A DNA stretch of 64,000 nucleotides from Coemansia sp. RSA 487. Its lineage: Eukaryota; Kickxellomycota; Kickxellomycetes; Kickxellales; Kickxellaceae. A program made the translations under genes and the position numbers. The DNA lies in contig JANBRJ010000028.1 in assembly GCA_027577595.1 (NCBI GenBank), forward strand, positions 1-64,000, in the 5' to 3' direction. The notes under the pieces were generated by a model. The model was not told where the DNA came from. It searched no databases and saw only the letters and a list, made by a program, of their open reading frames with translations. This document shows positions 48,549 through 59,051 of the stretch, one piece after another. Numbering within the stretch: position 1 is the stretch's first letter; each line of letters starts with the position of its first letter.

Positions 48549-51104
48549 ATGTCAGCTAGCGAAAAACAGATGCAAGAGGAAGCTAGGACATTGGCTGACG
48601 CACAGGTCTCTGGCAGCAATATCAATGAGCCTCATCAGGCAGGCGACTATGATCGAACAAAGAACCAACGCAGACCCTCTAGCCGCAGCAGTGCCTACAA
48701 GGACGATAGACACAATGTATCCAGCAGCAATCGATCGGAACGCAGCACAGCATCCCTAGAACACGAGCATGACTACCGTCCCAGAGATAGTGGCAATAGC
48801 CGGGGATACCAAAAAGGAGCACGCAGATACTCACCAAGTTACGGTTCATCACACAGACATGACGTATATGATCGGCGTGGATCTAGAGCGCACATGCACA
48901 GCTTACAAAGAGACAGCTCGGGTTACTCTGGTCGTTATAATTCCCGATGGAGACCCCGCTCTCCGCCACGCCAGCGGACAGAGCGGCCACACGATCACGG
49001 AATTGGTAACACTACTCCTGTTGGTGCTGCTGAGAGCAATCTTGGGTATGAGTCTAAAGGCATCTCTCCAAATCATTATACCACTGGCGCACAAATCGAT
49101 GAGAGGCGTGCGCCGCAGGAGCGCCGGTACGAGGACGAAGCTAAAAATACAGTTCATTACCGCAGAGAAGAGCACGAAGCTGGTGGTTATTGGGGCGCTG
49201 GTGCCACTGAATCAAGGGATAGGTACGGCCGCTACAGTGGCCATCGCCACGATTTCTATACCGACCAAAACAACGAGTCCTACCACCAAAGGACACGCAG
49301 AAAGCGGTCTAGGTCGCGTTCCATTTCTTCGCGACAAAAGAGCTACAGGCGCAGATATAATGCCGATCCTGGAGAACACTATGCTTCATATGCAGACAAC
49401 CGGCGACGAGACGGAACACGAGGCACAGCCCGTGAGTATTCCAGAAGAGACTACTCGTCAGCATCACAGCAAAGATCCCGATCACGCGTGCGTGATGGAA
49501 GGAGACATTACGGTGGCTGTGCAGATGTTCGCGATGGGTCTTCTAGAGACAGAGACTACCGTTCTGTTTATCGTGAGAGGGGAGGTGCTCCTTTAGACCG
49601 CAGCTCGCGATCTCCATCGTTGATGCGTGAGCCTTCGCTGCCGGGCCCGCCTGACTTGTCGCCATCGCTTCGGATCACTGACTCGTTTGATCCTCCACCG
49701 CCACCTCCATCAACATCGCCACCGCCGCTGCCACCACTTCCACCACCGCCAGCATCATCAAAACATCTCTTGCCGCCACCACTGCCAAAGAACATGCCCC
49801 CACTACCGCCATTGCCATTATTGCCACCGCCATCGCTACCACCGCCATCTTCCGCGCTGCTACGGTCGCAAATGCCTGCTGGTACAAGTCAGTTCATACA
49901 TGCTACTACTGCTGCTGACGGTGTTGTAACAACGGCAGGGCTAGCGGCTGCCAATACTCAGCTCCAACGCAAAAACATATCCTTTGGCAATGCAGCAGAA
50001 GGTGGCGGTCCTTCATTTTCGACCACCACAGCCGGAGATGTAGTCACAACAAGTACACCCGCAACACCGGCATCACCAAAGCAGAAAAGCCCAGCAGATG
50101 GAATACAGCTTTATACGCGGATCAGCATGGTCGGTGAGGGGACCTACGGGAAGGTGTACAAGGCTCGAAATAGAGAGACGGGGCAGATCGTAGCGCTTAA
50201 GCGGATGCGTGTTGACATGGACCGCGAGGGCTTCCCGATAACGGCGATGCGCGAAATACGCTTGCTAAAGCAGCTCAAGCATTCGAACATTACGCAGGTG
50301 CTGGATGTTCTTCCGGACGGCAGAAACGCTGTCTATGTGGTCATGGAGTACATGGACTATGATCTGTCAGGACTTGTCAACCATCCGCAATGGAACCCAG
50401 AGCCGGCACACAAAAAGTCGCTGATGAGCCAACTGCTCGAGGGGCTGGCGTTTATGCATGCGCATGGTATACTCCACCGGGACATCAAAGGCTCAAACCT
50501 TCTCGTCAACCAGCATGGCCAGGTCAAGTATGTGGACTTTGGGCTTGCGCGGTCGTTCCATCACACTCGGATGCAAGAGTTCACCAACCGCGTTATTACA
50601 CTCTGGTACCGCCCGCCAGAGCTCCTTCTTGGAACCACAGTGTATGGACCCGAAGTTGATATCTGGTCCCTTGGATGCGTGCTTCTGGAACTTTTCATGA
50701 AGAAGCCGGCGTTCCAAGGCCAAAACGACATCGACCAGCTGGAGCAGATCTTCAAGGTCCTTGGCACGCCCTCGCCTGAGGTTTGGGACTCGTTTAAAAA
50801 GCTTCCATGGACATGCTACATGACGCCAAACACGCGCTATGAAAACTGCCTGCGTGCAACGCTTGGCTCCAAAATGTCCCCGTGTGCCGTCGATCTGATC
50901 AGCTGGATGCTTTCTCTGAGCCCTGCCGAACGCCCGTCGGCCGCAGCGTGCTTATCTCACGACTATTTTGTCGAGCCTCCCGCGCCGATGCCACCAACGT
51001 CGTTCCCTGTATCTGGCGATTGGCACGAGTACGAATCAAAGGCCGAGCGCCGAAAGCGCAAACAGCACCAAAAGCAGCAGCAGCAGCAGCAGCAACATGT
51101 GTGA
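48549..51104 (+). CDS. CTK1: CTD kinase Ctk1 / CDK12-type
   Basis: An 851-residue cyclin-dependent kinase that phosphorylates Ser2 of the RNA polymerase II CTD. The N-terminal 350 residues are Arg/Ser-rich, like splicing-linked CDK12. A Pro-rich block follows (PPPPPPSTSPPPLPP). The kinase domain runs from about 521 to 820: VGEGTYGKVYKA, cyclin-binding PITAMRE near 562, HRDIKGSNLL and VDFGLARSF. The T-loop is FTNRVITLWYRPPELLLG. The C-terminal GDWHEYESKAERRKRK is the Ctk1/CDK12 extension, followed by poly-Gln. PITAMRE rather than PITALRE separates it from CDK9/Bur1. Start ATG, one exon. Confidence 0.93.
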   Translation: MSASEKQMQEEARTLADAQVSGSNINEPHQAGDYDRTKNQRRPSSRSSAYKDDRHNVSSSNRSERSTASLEHEHDYRPRDSGNSRGYQKGARRYSPSYGSSHRHDVYDRRGSRAHMHSLQRDSSGYSGRYNSRWRPRSPPRQRTERPHDHGIGNTTPVGAAESNLGYESKGISPNHYTTGAQIDERRAPQERRYEDEAKNTVHYRREEHEAGGYWGAGATESRDRYGRYSGHRHDFYTDQNNESYHQRTRRKRSRSRSISSRQKSYRRRYNADPGEHYASYADNRRRDGTRGTAREYSRRDYSSASQQRSRSRVRDGRRHYGGCADVRDGSSRDRDYRSVYRERGGAPLDRSSRSPSLMREPSLPGPPDLSPSLRITDSFDPPPPPPSTSPPPLPPLPPPPASSKHLLPPPLPKNMPPLPPLPLLPPPSLPPPSSALLRSQMPAGTSQFIHATTAADGVVTTAGLAAANTQLQRKNISFGNAAEGGGPSFSTTTAGDVVTTSTPATPASPKQKSPADGIQLYTRISMVGEGTYGKVYKARNRETGQIVALKRMRVDMDREGFPITAMREIRLLKQLKHSNITQVLDVLPDGRNAVYVVMEYMDYDLSGLVNHPQWNPEPAHKKSLMSQLLEGLAFMHAHGILHRDIKGSNLLVNQHGQVKYVDFGLARSFHHTRMQEFTNRVITLWYRPPELLLGTTVYGPEVDIWSLGCVLLELFMKKPAFQGQNDIDQLEQIFKVLGTPSPEVWDSFKKLPWTCYMTPNTRYENCLRATLGSKMSPCAVDLISWMLSLSPAERPSAAACLSHDYFVEPPAPMPPTSFPVSGDWHEYESKAERRKRKQHQKQQQQQQQHV

Positions 51105-51331
51105 TCTATCTGTACGCGTCTCCTTTAAGCTCAACACCTTTTTCCAAGAAAAAATAAAATAAAAAACTTTGAAAGTGGCGCGTTGAAGCTTTTTCTTGAA
51201 GAAATTGACGGAATACGCTCTTTCTCTTTCCCCAATTTACGAAAGCTATTAAAGTTCTGACAATCACATTGCACCGCTATCTATATATTTATACTTTTAG
51301 AAGAATCATTCACCCTGCCCAGACAACAATA

Positions 51332-52456
51332 ATGGTGGAGCAAGGAGCGTCGCATAGCGGGTGGGTGCGTCTTTTGGAGGAGTTCTTTGAAAAGACAGAG
51401 CTTCGCCAATGCCTACGCACGCTGAAAATAGAAACCACTACCTATCCTTTTATTCCGTCGGACGCTATGCTGAAGGACCATTTACGCTGTCTTTCTAGTG
51501 GAATCCAGAGCTTGCTAGAAAAAATCGCCAGAGAAGAGCCTTCAGACGAGGTGCAAAGCGAAGGAGCAGGTACAAAAGCTATACAGCAAGATATTGCTCA
51601 AAGCGTTACAAGCAAGGAAGAAGCTGTTAGACGGATAGACGCGTTTATTGAAGTTCAACGAAAGGAAATAGATAGCAACAACCGACAGGAATTCCTAGTT
51701 TCGGCCGAAGGACGGGAAACCACCTGCGCGCGCACAGATGCAAATGGAGGCAACCAAGGTGTCAAGATCCACCTCGACGCTTCTCAAAGCAACAACAGCA
51801 ACAGTGCCTTGGAGCGCTCTGTTGCTTTGCACAAGAGTTCTCCCGCCGAGAGAGAGGCGCCACCACAGAATCTTTCGCTGGGTGGACTAAATGAACGAGT
51901 GGAAAACATCTGCGACCATCTCCATGTTCGGTTCGCCCCGGCGACAGAGAACATCTACTCTAGAGTGGCTGCGCTTGAGGATCGCATAATGATGCTGGAA
52001 AGCGAGTTTCCACCCTGGTCTGCTGAGCACTTCCACCAGCCGGACCGAAGATATCTGCAGAAGCCGCCGATAACTGTATACCGTGTGCTGCCAGCTTCAC
52101 CAGACACTGCGTCTTTTCCAAGCAAGTTTCCTCATTCGTCGCCAGATTCAATCAATGGCAAGTCTGTTGCAGCTGCTGGGAGCCAGACTGCCAAGCCAAA
52201 GACCAAAACACAGAGCACTCCACGGCCTGCACCATCGCTTAACAAGCGCAGAAAGACAGGCACGGGTACCACTTGGATCAATTCGCCTTTAGATAAAAAG
52301 GGAAAGCCTATTTTCCATTCTTGCGGCCGAGGCGTGAACTCCTCGCTCACAAGAGCTGTTCTTGCGCAGCTGCAATCCAGACAGCAAGAAAGCCAGCAGC
52401 AACAGCCACCGTCTGTGGCAAAACCATCACATTCGCCAGCAAGCGGCAGCTCCTAA
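51332..52456 (+). CDS. MBIP-like protein (ATAC-type acetyltransferase subunit)
   Basis: A 374-residue protein with the MBIP signature near residues 189-235: LNERVENICDHLHV, ENIYSRVAALEDRIMMLE and a following hydrophobic-aromatic tail. In animals MBIP is a subunit of the ATAC histone acetyltransferase and binds the kinase DLK. The N-terminal quarter is helical (LLEEFFEKTELRQCLRTL) and the rest is low-complexity. A basic cluster (NKRRKTG) near the C-terminus suggests nuclear location. ATG 51332 was chosen because the longer frame opens with TTG. One exon. Fungal MBIP-like proteins are little discussed, so the function is inferred from the motif. Confidence 0.7.
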   Translation: MVEQGASHSGWVRLLEEFFEKTELRQCLRTLKIETTTYPFIPSDAMLKDHLRCLSSGIQSLLEKIAREEPSDEVQSEGAGTKAIQQDIAQSVTSKEEAVRRIDAFIEVQRKEIDSNNRQEFLVSAEGRETTCARTDANGGNQGVKIHLDASQSNNSNSALERSVALHKSSPAEREAPPQNLSLGGLNERVENICDHLHVRFAPATENIYSRVAALEDRIMMLESEFPPWSAEHFHQPDRRYLQKPPITVYRVLPASPDTASFPSKFPHSSPDSINGKSVAAAGSQTAKPKTKTQSTPRPAPSLNKRRKTGTGTTWINSPLDKKGKPIFHSCGRGVNSSLTRAVLAQLQSRQQESQQQQPPSVAKPSHSPASGSS

Positions 52457-52533
52457 ATGTTGCAACCCATCTCTTTTATACACTTTTGCTCATGCAGAGA
52501 AACAAATATGTCAGGTTTATAATACATATATCG

Positions 52534-54270
52534 TCATAAAATATCGGCTACATGGCCAGCAAAAACTAAGCTTTGTCCATCTCGAGCAACAATGGGCATT
52601 CCCGAGGACAAATAGTCACATGCATTATCGTCGAACCCTAGTCTCACAACTGCGTAGTCGCGATCGGACCCACTTTGCTGCTGCGAATGGCTGGTACCTT
52701 CCACATCGTCGGCTATCTCTAGCACATGTGCCAGGCGGTAGGCGGAGCGGATATGTACAATAACGGACTGCATGCTCCGGAACTCTTGGCTCAGAATTGC
52801 TATACGCGCAGTAAATTCACCAGAGACCTGCTTCTTTCCAAATTTGTTCAAGTGGTCCGCATCCAGAATAACCATGCCTTTTTCTATTGATACTGGTTTG
52901 AGTGTCTTAATTGCAAGTGCCGCGCTTGTGCCTGTTTCGGCGATTTCTGTCGGTATCCGCAGGGTATGGATAGAATTGATCTCAATGTCGACAAATTTGC
53001 CAGTGCAATCTGGTCCTATACAAAGCTGTTTCCTGTCTGTGTTTGCACTGATGCTGATGCTGCCTCGGTTGACCCAACCGGTAACCACGATACCAACCTC
53101 GTCGATAGAATAGGTGTGCTCAACGTGGAATTCAAACGAGGGACTGGCAATGCCCGGTCTTGCATAATCAGAGGATTGGAGTGTTTTTGACATTATAGCG
53201 GTCAGTTCATTAAAGTCAAGGGTTCGAACAGCCGACGTCGTGAATATCGGCACCACAACAAGACCCATCATATCTTTGGCCAGCTGCTTGCTTTCGGCAG
53301 TGCTGGTGACAATGCATCTCCCGCGGTCAGGAACAGTCACGTCCAGGGTGGCCAGAATGTCGTGCATCAGAGCAGCAAACGTCGCTTTTGCAGCAATGTC
53401 CATCTTTGTGAGGACAATCATCAAGGGCATCCTGAGCACAGCAGCTATCCTCAAATATTCGCGGGTAGTTTGGGTTACCGACTCTCGGTCAGCAGCAATG
53501 GTCACACAGAACGCGTGTGGCGAGTGCCCGGCTATCGCCCTTGCAGTGGTCTTTAGGTGCTTTGCATAGCCGCATGTGTCTATAAGCGTTACCACATGAT
53601 GCGAGCGCTGGTATATCTGCTCAGCGCTGCGATTGTTTGCATAGTTCAGCACCTCTCCATCAGCATTAAAGCCAATCACACCCAAGGCGATCGAGCTCGT
53701 TCTTCCAGACTCGACTTCGTGGCGGTGGCGCAAAAGATTGAGTCTCGCCTTTCCGTGACCATCATCGGCCTCACCATATGTCAGGCATCCGAGCACGGTT
53801 GATTTTCCAACGCCAAGGTCTCCCAGAACAGCCATCCGCACCTCTGTCCGCGGAACGTTGCTGTGCTGGTCAATGTGTACCTCAGCAACGATCCTGTTGC
53901 CCCGATGCACAAGAACCCTCTTGTTGGTGGATACTATAGCAACGTTGGCTAGCTGGAGAGCCATGCTCCGAATGACCGAAAGGGTGGCATCCAGCTCCGA
54001 TTCGGTGATCCCAACCAAGTAGCCGTCGTCTCGGACACCAATCATATACACCGCATGGCCATTTCCTTCAGCAAGCCTCCATTGAAGCTGGGTTGCCAAG
54101 TGTGTTGTGCGAGATTCTGTCACTGCCTCGAGCTTTGTCTTATACTCTACATTTCCTGATCGGTCCACCTCTGGAGGGAGTCGGGCGACAGTCTCGTCGA
54201 GAAGCGAGTAGCTCTCTTTGCGATTGCTGACAGCAATGTCTTCGGTGTACATTGTATCGCGGGTCGTCAT
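52534..54270 (-). CDS. GTPBP1/GTPBP2-like translational GTPase
   Basis: A 578-residue EF-Tu-like GTPase of the GTPBP1/2 group, linked in animals to ribosome rescue and mRNA decay. The P-loop reads GDLGVGKST near residue 150. A switch-I-like HRHEVESGRTSS follows. The G3 site is DTCGY near 230 and G4 is TKMD near 287. Domains II and III follow (EVGIVVTGWVNRGSISI, GKKQVSGEFTARIAIL). The G3 sequence departs from the usual DTAGH, losing the catalytic His position, as seen in some relatives. The N-terminal 150 residues match the GTPBP1 pre-GTPase module (VYMIGVRDDGYLVGITE). ATG 54270 was chosen over the upstream TTG. One exon. Confidence 0.85.
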   Translation of the reverse strand: MTTRDTMYTEDIAVSNRKESYSLLDETVARLPPEVDRSGNVEYKTKLEAVTESRTTHLATQLQWRLAEGNGHAVYMIGVRDDGYLVGITESELDATLSVIRSMALQLANVAIVSTNKRVLVHRGNRIVAEVHIDQHSNVPRTEVRMAVLGDLGVGKSTVLGCLTYGEADDGHGKARLNLLRHRHEVESGRTSSIALGVIGFNADGEVLNYANNRSAEQIYQRSHHVVTLIDTCGYAKHLKTTARAIAGHSPHAFCVTIAADRESVTQTTREYLRIAAVLRMPLMIVLTKMDIAAKATFAALMHDILATLDVTVPDRGRCIVTSTAESKQLAKDMMGLVVVPIFTTSAVRTLDFNELTAIMSKTLQSSDYARPGIASPSFEFHVEHTYSIDEVGIVVTGWVNRGSISISANTDRKQLCIGPDCTGKFVDIEINSIHTLRIPTEIAETGTSAALAIKTLKPVSIEKGMVILDADHLNKFGKKQVSGEFTARIAILSQEFRSMQSVIVHIRSAYRLAHVLEIADDVEGTSHSQQQSGSDRDYAVVRLGFDDNACDYLSSGMPIVARDGQSLVFAGHVADIL

Positions 54271-54847
54271 TGTGAAAAAGAAAAAGTTGGTGCACAAGTG
54301 TATTAGGGCAGCGTTAGGAGCGCATGTATTTGTATAAGAATCTGGTCCGTATCGACTGATACCAAGGAAGCAAACAATTTACATATATACGAAAAGAGAA
54401 GAAAGTATGCTACGGAAAGAAGAGGCAGAAAAAGAAGAAAGTGTATAACGAGAGCTCTTTTAAGCGAACTGAAAGAGTAAAAATGGAGAAAAAGAAAAGG
54501 TTTCAAAGTTGTGACGTGTTAAAGAAACCGCAGCATATCTTTTTTATGAGCCCCATTATTCGCTCTTAGGAAGCGGCAGCGGCCATTGCTGCTGTTGGAT
54601 GCCTGGCCATTAGCCAGCCCCCACGCGAGAATAACACCTCTGTACAACGCCACCCCTATTGGCCGTTTTTAAATATACCTCTTTTTAGCGATATAATCCT
54701 TTTCTTTTGGCTTCTGTGAAATTAGCTCTCAAAGGCCTGCACCATTGAGCGTTGTATCTCTGTTTGCTTTCCTAAATTAGCGAGTTCGGTATATGTTCTC
54801 CCCTGCCGAGCTGCTCGCGAACGACAATTGTATATTATATTCTATCT
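54271..54847. other. Divergent promoter region, GTPBP / HECT ligase
   Basis: The two genes diverge from this 577-bp spacer. Left half A-rich, right half richer in C and G. No gene or repeat seen. Confidence 0.4.
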
Positions 54848-57193
54848 ATGACAGAGTCGCCTGAGCCCAGCCGCAAGAGACCGCGCGTCGGGCGGCGCTC
54901 GCGGCACTCAGAGTCGTCGACATCAGCATCAACGCAGCCGATGATGACGCGGTCGCAGGCACTGACATTGAAGCGGACAGGCGAAAACTCCGGCGCAGAC
55001 ACCAGTGATTACACATGCATCGATACTGACATAGAATCGCCGGGCAAAAGAAAGGCCAAATGCACAGTGCTGTTGCACACAGAAAAAGAAGGGCGCAACG
55101 AGGGCGGACCCGTGGGTGTGTTGAGCGATTCTGGCAGCTCAGGTGACCACGAGGGCGTTGACGATTTAGTGGATGCAGATTCCAGCCAGGACGACATTAT
55201 CTTGACCAGCAAATACATTGGTGAGCTTGCAGGGGACCAAGAGATTGTGGCCAAGCTCGGACTTGTATTTTCGGATCCATGCACCTTGGCACGCAGCTTT
55301 CCTCAAGCCAATCCCCGCCTTGCTGCAAGCTGCCCAGTCGATGTGGAGGATGTGCGCAGGGCATATGCCTATATGAAGGAGAATACGCCGGAAAAAGTCA
55401 TGCAAGACCTGCGGCTGCTGACGATTAGCGCAGTGGCGATGATGAGTCTAGATCCGTGTGATGAGCACGACAACCAGATGAACGCCGTGCTTATCATCCT
55501 TCTCAATCCCTGCATTACAGAGTACGCACACGACGACAACACGTATCTGCTCCCCGAGCTGTGCAGTGTCATCCTAAACCAACCAAGCGAACAAAGGTCA
55601 TTGCTTATGCGCTACTTTGCCGCGGCCGAAGGTTCGGCCCAGGACCGTCCTCGCATGTCAAATCCCGGCAGCAACAGCAACAATAACACAGATAACGACA
55701 ACATGTCCTTTACGCAGTATATCAACATATTCCAGTCGTTTGTGACGCGCGAAACCAACCGTGCTGCTAGAAACGCTGTACCACAGTCATCGCCCACATC
55801 AGAATCCACATCAAAGAAGGTTTGCCTTCATTCTCTGAGCGGCTGTTCATTATCACTAGTTGCTCAGTGCCTTGCACTCATGAACAGCTACAACAATACA
55901 CACAGCGTTGTGCCACACTATGCGTTCTACAACGACGCTGTAAACGAGCACATTGACACAAAAGAGGAGGTCCCTCGGTTTCGCATGCCCAAAGGAGTGT
56001 CGTTCTGCAGCTATCCATTTTTGCTGTCACCCACGACCAAAAGCGAAATCATCCGCATAGAGAGCATGATACACATGCGGACAGAGCTCCAGGACTCGTT
56101 CTTTCGCGCAATGTTCTCTGGCGTAACATGCCCATACCTTGTTCTGGAGGTTAGGCGCGACAGCCTAGTGCGTGATACGCTGTATCAGCTTGATTTGAAA
56201 ATGAGCCAAGATCTGCGAAAGCAACTAAAGGTGCGGTTTGTCGGCGAAGAGGGCGTTGATGAAGGTGGCGTGCAAAAGGAGTTTTTCCAGCTTATTGTCC
56301 GCGATGTGTTTTCATCGAAATATGGAATATTCAAGGCCAACAGCGAGTCGCAGTACCATTGGTTCCTGTCACAAACATCTCCTACAAAGGACATGCTGGA
56401 GGAAATATGGCTTACAGGGCAGCTCATTGGCCTTGCCGTTTACAACGGAGTTATACTAGACATTCACCTTCCGCCAGTCATGTACAAGAAGCTGCTTGGA
56501 ATGTCGGCGGCGACAGAAGATCTGCGGGAGATAGACCCAGAGCTATACCATGGGCTTACACAGCTGCTACGGATGTCGGACGACGAGCTCAGTTTCTTGG
56601 ATCGCACCTTTGAAATCGAGTATGACGATCTTGGGCATCTGCGCACGCACGAGCTGATTCCTGATGGCGCGAGCACCGTTCTAACAGCTGAAAACAGAGA
56701 GCTGTTTATCGACAAGTATGTGGACTTTATACTAAACAAATCCTGTGCAAAACAGTTTGCAGAGTTCAAGGGCGGCTTTGACAGGATCTGCGGCTTGTCC
56801 TATGTGCGCTACATGCAGCCACAGGAGCTTGAGCTTCTTGTGTGCGGGTGCTCGGACCTAGACTTTGGTGCACTGGAAAATTCCACTGTGTATGACGGTG
56901 GATACTCCAGGTCAACCAAGGTCATCGAGTACTTCTGGCAGGTTGTTGGCGAGTTTGGCGATGAGCTCAAGCGCAAGCTGCTGTTCTTCGCAACAAGCAG
57001 CGACCGCGTGCCGATAGGCGGGCTGAGCAAGCTGCAGTTTGTGATTGCAAAGAATGGCGGCGACTCTGACCGCCTGCCTACATCACATACGTGCTTCAAT
57101 GTTTTGCTCCTTCCCGAGTATTCGTCACTTGACAAGCTTCGTGAACGGTTGCTTACTGCTATCCACAACTCGGAAGGGTTTGGAATGATTTAG
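54848..57193 (+). CDS. HUL4: UBE3A-type HECT E3 ubiquitin ligase
   Basis: A 781-residue HECT ligase that accepts ubiquitin on a Cys and transfers it to substrates. The C-terminal HECT domain (about 430-781) is close to UBE3A: KVRFVGEEGVDEGGVQKEFF at the N-lobe, EEIWLTGQLIGLAVYN, then RLPTSHTCFNVLLLPEYSS. The catalytic Cys lies near residue 749. The C-terminal HNSEGFGMI parallels the UBE3A end. The N-terminal region has a nuclear-like basic patch (SRKRPRVGRRSRHS) and a UBE3A-like segment (YIGELAGDQEIVAKLGLVF onward). No zinc-binding AZUL domain is seen at the start. Yeast Hul4 is the nearest named relative but is more divergent. One exon, start ATG. Confidence 0.9.
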   Translation: MTESPEPSRKRPRVGRRSRHSESSTSASTQPMMTRSQALTLKRTGENSGADTSDYTCIDTDIESPGKRKAKCTVLLHTEKEGRNEGGPVGVLSDSGSSGDHEGVDDLVDADSSQDDIILTSKYIGELAGDQEIVAKLGLVFSDPCTLARSFPQANPRLAASCPVDVEDVRRAYAYMKENTPEKVMQDLRLLTISAVAMMSLDPCDEHDNQMNAVLIILLNPCITEYAHDDNTYLLPELCSVILNQPSEQRSLLMRYFAAAEGSAQDRPRMSNPGSNSNNNTDNDNMSFTQYINIFQSFVTRETNRAARNAVPQSSPTSESTSKKVCLHSLSGCSLSLVAQCLALMNSYNNTHSVVPHYAFYNDAVNEHIDTKEEVPRFRMPKGVSFCSYPFLLSPTTKSEIIRIESMIHMRTELQDSFFRAMFSGVTCPYLVLEVRRDSLVRDTLYQLDLKMSQDLRKQLKVRFVGEEGVDEGGVQKEFFQLIVRDVFSSKYGIFKANSESQYHWFLSQTSPTKDMLEEIWLTGQLIGLAVYNGVILDIHLPPVMYKKLLGMSAATEDLREIDPELYHGLTQLLRMSDDELSFLDRTFEIEYDDLGHLRTHELIPDGASTVLTAENRELFIDKYVDFILNKSCAKQFAEFKGGFDRICGLSYVRYMQPQELELLVCGCSDLDFGALENSTVYDGGYSRSTKVIEYFWQVVGEFGDELKRKLLFFATSSDRVPIGGLSKLQFVIAKNGGDSDRLPTSHTCFNVLLLPEYSSLDKLRERLLTAIHNSEGFGMI

Positions 57194-57988
57194 ACTGACT
57201 TGGCTATTTGTTGCACCTCATACAGCATTCTAAGGAGAGGGGGGGCTTTAGGTCAACTGGTATCAAACATGTTTTCAAGGTATACACTTTATGTACATGT
57301 ACAAGGGATATCCATTACCCGTCGTTTTTTTGCATCCGTGTCATGGCTAAAATCACATTGCCTCAGTTCCGCATGGCATTATTGACTTGTGTTTTCAGTT
57401 CTCCACGCCAGCAGTATATAAAATTACAGTCAAAAATACATTGATTTCACGTGGTGACGGCAGGAGCAATTCCATTTTACAACAGCTGCAAAGCGTAATC
57501 GTTGGCCTGGTTAGAATTCCAGTGGTGTGGGGTAAAGAAAATGAGGATAGGCAAAATGTATTTCTACTCATACACATGTGGTTGCTCAAATAAATCATAT
57601 TTTGCTACTGAAAAATGATTGGTGCTCTTTCTTGGTTTTCGGTTTCATCCAACACCTCCCACACGGCATTTGTTACCATTGTCGTGGAAAGCAGCACAGC
57701 CAAAGTATTGCTACCATAGAGAGGTTCAGACCATGTGTATGTCTGATATTGCATCTCTTTTGGACAGTCAAAGACCTGTGAAACATTTATATAAAAAAAA
57801 CTATACATTTCATACAAAAGAAACATTATAACATCACATTTCCTTTGAACATTTCTTGCTCTTTATCAATTAATGTTTTTTCTGGAGCACAGCAAGTCAA
57901 ACTACTGCATCATCGGTTTTATATACTACTACACGCATACAGCATCTCGCCTTGCCTTGTAGCAGACATTAGCTTATAAGTCTTGCTT
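57194..57988. other. Spacer with no recognised gene
   Basis: About 0.8 kb, AT-rich. It holds a perfect 12-bp palindrome TGTACATGTACA near 57,293. Nothing else recognised. The right end is upstream of the DUF7707-like gene. Confidence 0.4.
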
Positions 57989-58843
57989 ATGTTGTTTTTT
58001 AGATTCGGTGACTCTGGTATTAAACGGACACTGTCAGGAGCTGCCATTGCAGTTGCAGTTGCTGTCATTTTTGGAAGCCCTCAAGCAAGCGCAAAATGGG
58101 CATTTACGCAGCAGCCTGCTGATGAGCGTGCCCGCGCTTGCCAGGAGCAGGTCAGCTTCTGCTACAACGCTTGCGGATCTGTTGCCAGAACGGCAGTCAA
58201 CTTTTGCAGCATACAGACAACCGGGTGGAACTGCGCGTGCAATAGCGGCGGAGGAGAGCGGAGGGTGCGGAGCTACGAGTGGCCAATGTCGGTCTCTGAG
58301 TGCCGGGCAGCGCTGAAGATATGCAACGACGGCTGCACATCAAATACAAGCGCAAACGAGCGTGGCTCCTGCTATACATCCTGCACCACCGACTACCAGT
58401 GCAACACAAATGAGGCTCCCAGAAGCAGCCTGCGCGTCAATAGCGCCTACGACAAGCCCAAGGGATACATCCCACCAGTCGACGAAAAGGACATCGAGCT
58501 TACAATTGGCATGAAGTTTGGTGACTCTGAGTCCGACCAAGGCCGCAAGACTCGGCACGCAGGCGACCCAGGCGCTTTGCCAAAAACTATCCCCAAGAGC
58601 GATGATACTGAGAGCGCCGACGGTGGCTCCTTGGGCAAGGGCCATCCAGATATTGGCGGCAGTAATGGGCATACAACCATATACAGCGGCAAACGCAAAG
58701 GTGGTGTTGGACAAAGCGGCGGCTCAGATGTAAAGGCTGCAGCATCCGTAGCTAACCATATACAGATGATTCAGCACATTATAGCACATGCCATATCAAT
58801 ATGTATTTGCATAGTTCTCGTTACCAGTACAGTAGCGCTGTGA
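57989..58843 (+). CDS. DUF7707-like Cys-rich surface protein, probably GPI-anchored
   Basis: A 284-residue protein with a hydrophobic export signal (about residues 16-36: SGAAIAVAVAVIFGSPQASA). A ten- to twelve-Cys domain follows (CQEQVSFCYNACGS, TGWNCACNSG, CRAALKICNDGC, CYTSCTTDYQC), as in fungal DUF7707 proteins. A Gly/Ser-rich disordered region leads to a C-terminal hydrophobic tail (HAISICICIVLVTSTVAL) that fits a GPI-attachment signal. Probably displayed on the wall or plasma membrane. ATG 57989 is the first Met; a possible acceptor-like TTTTTTAG lies just inside the coding start, so an upstream exon cannot be excluded. Function unknown. Confidence 0.7.
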   Translation: MLFFRFGDSGIKRTLSGAAIAVAVAVIFGSPQASAKWAFTQQPADERARACQEQVSFCYNACGSVARTAVNFCSIQTTGWNCACNSGGGERRVRSYEWPMSVSECRAALKICNDGCTSNTSANERGSCYTSCTTDYQCNTNEAPRSSLRVNSAYDKPKGYIPPVDEKDIELTIGMKFGDSESDQGRKTRHAGDPGALPKTIPKSDDTESADGGSLGKGHPDIGGSNGHTTIYSGKRKGGVGQSGGSDVKAAASVANHIQMIQHIIAHAISICICIVLVTSTVAL

Positions 58844-59051
58844 GCGCATACAATACACAATATATATTTGTGATACCATTAGTATATTTTCTTGGCTTGG
58901 ATACAAGCATGTTAAAGGAATAAAGGATGCTTACGAAAAGTAAAGATGGGCACTTGACCTTGCGAGTGGCAGAGAAAAGGAAGAAAAAAAGCTAGCAAAA
59001 GGAAAAGAGAGCAGCTAATCGCTTTACCTGTTACCAGTGGAGTGGTACATT

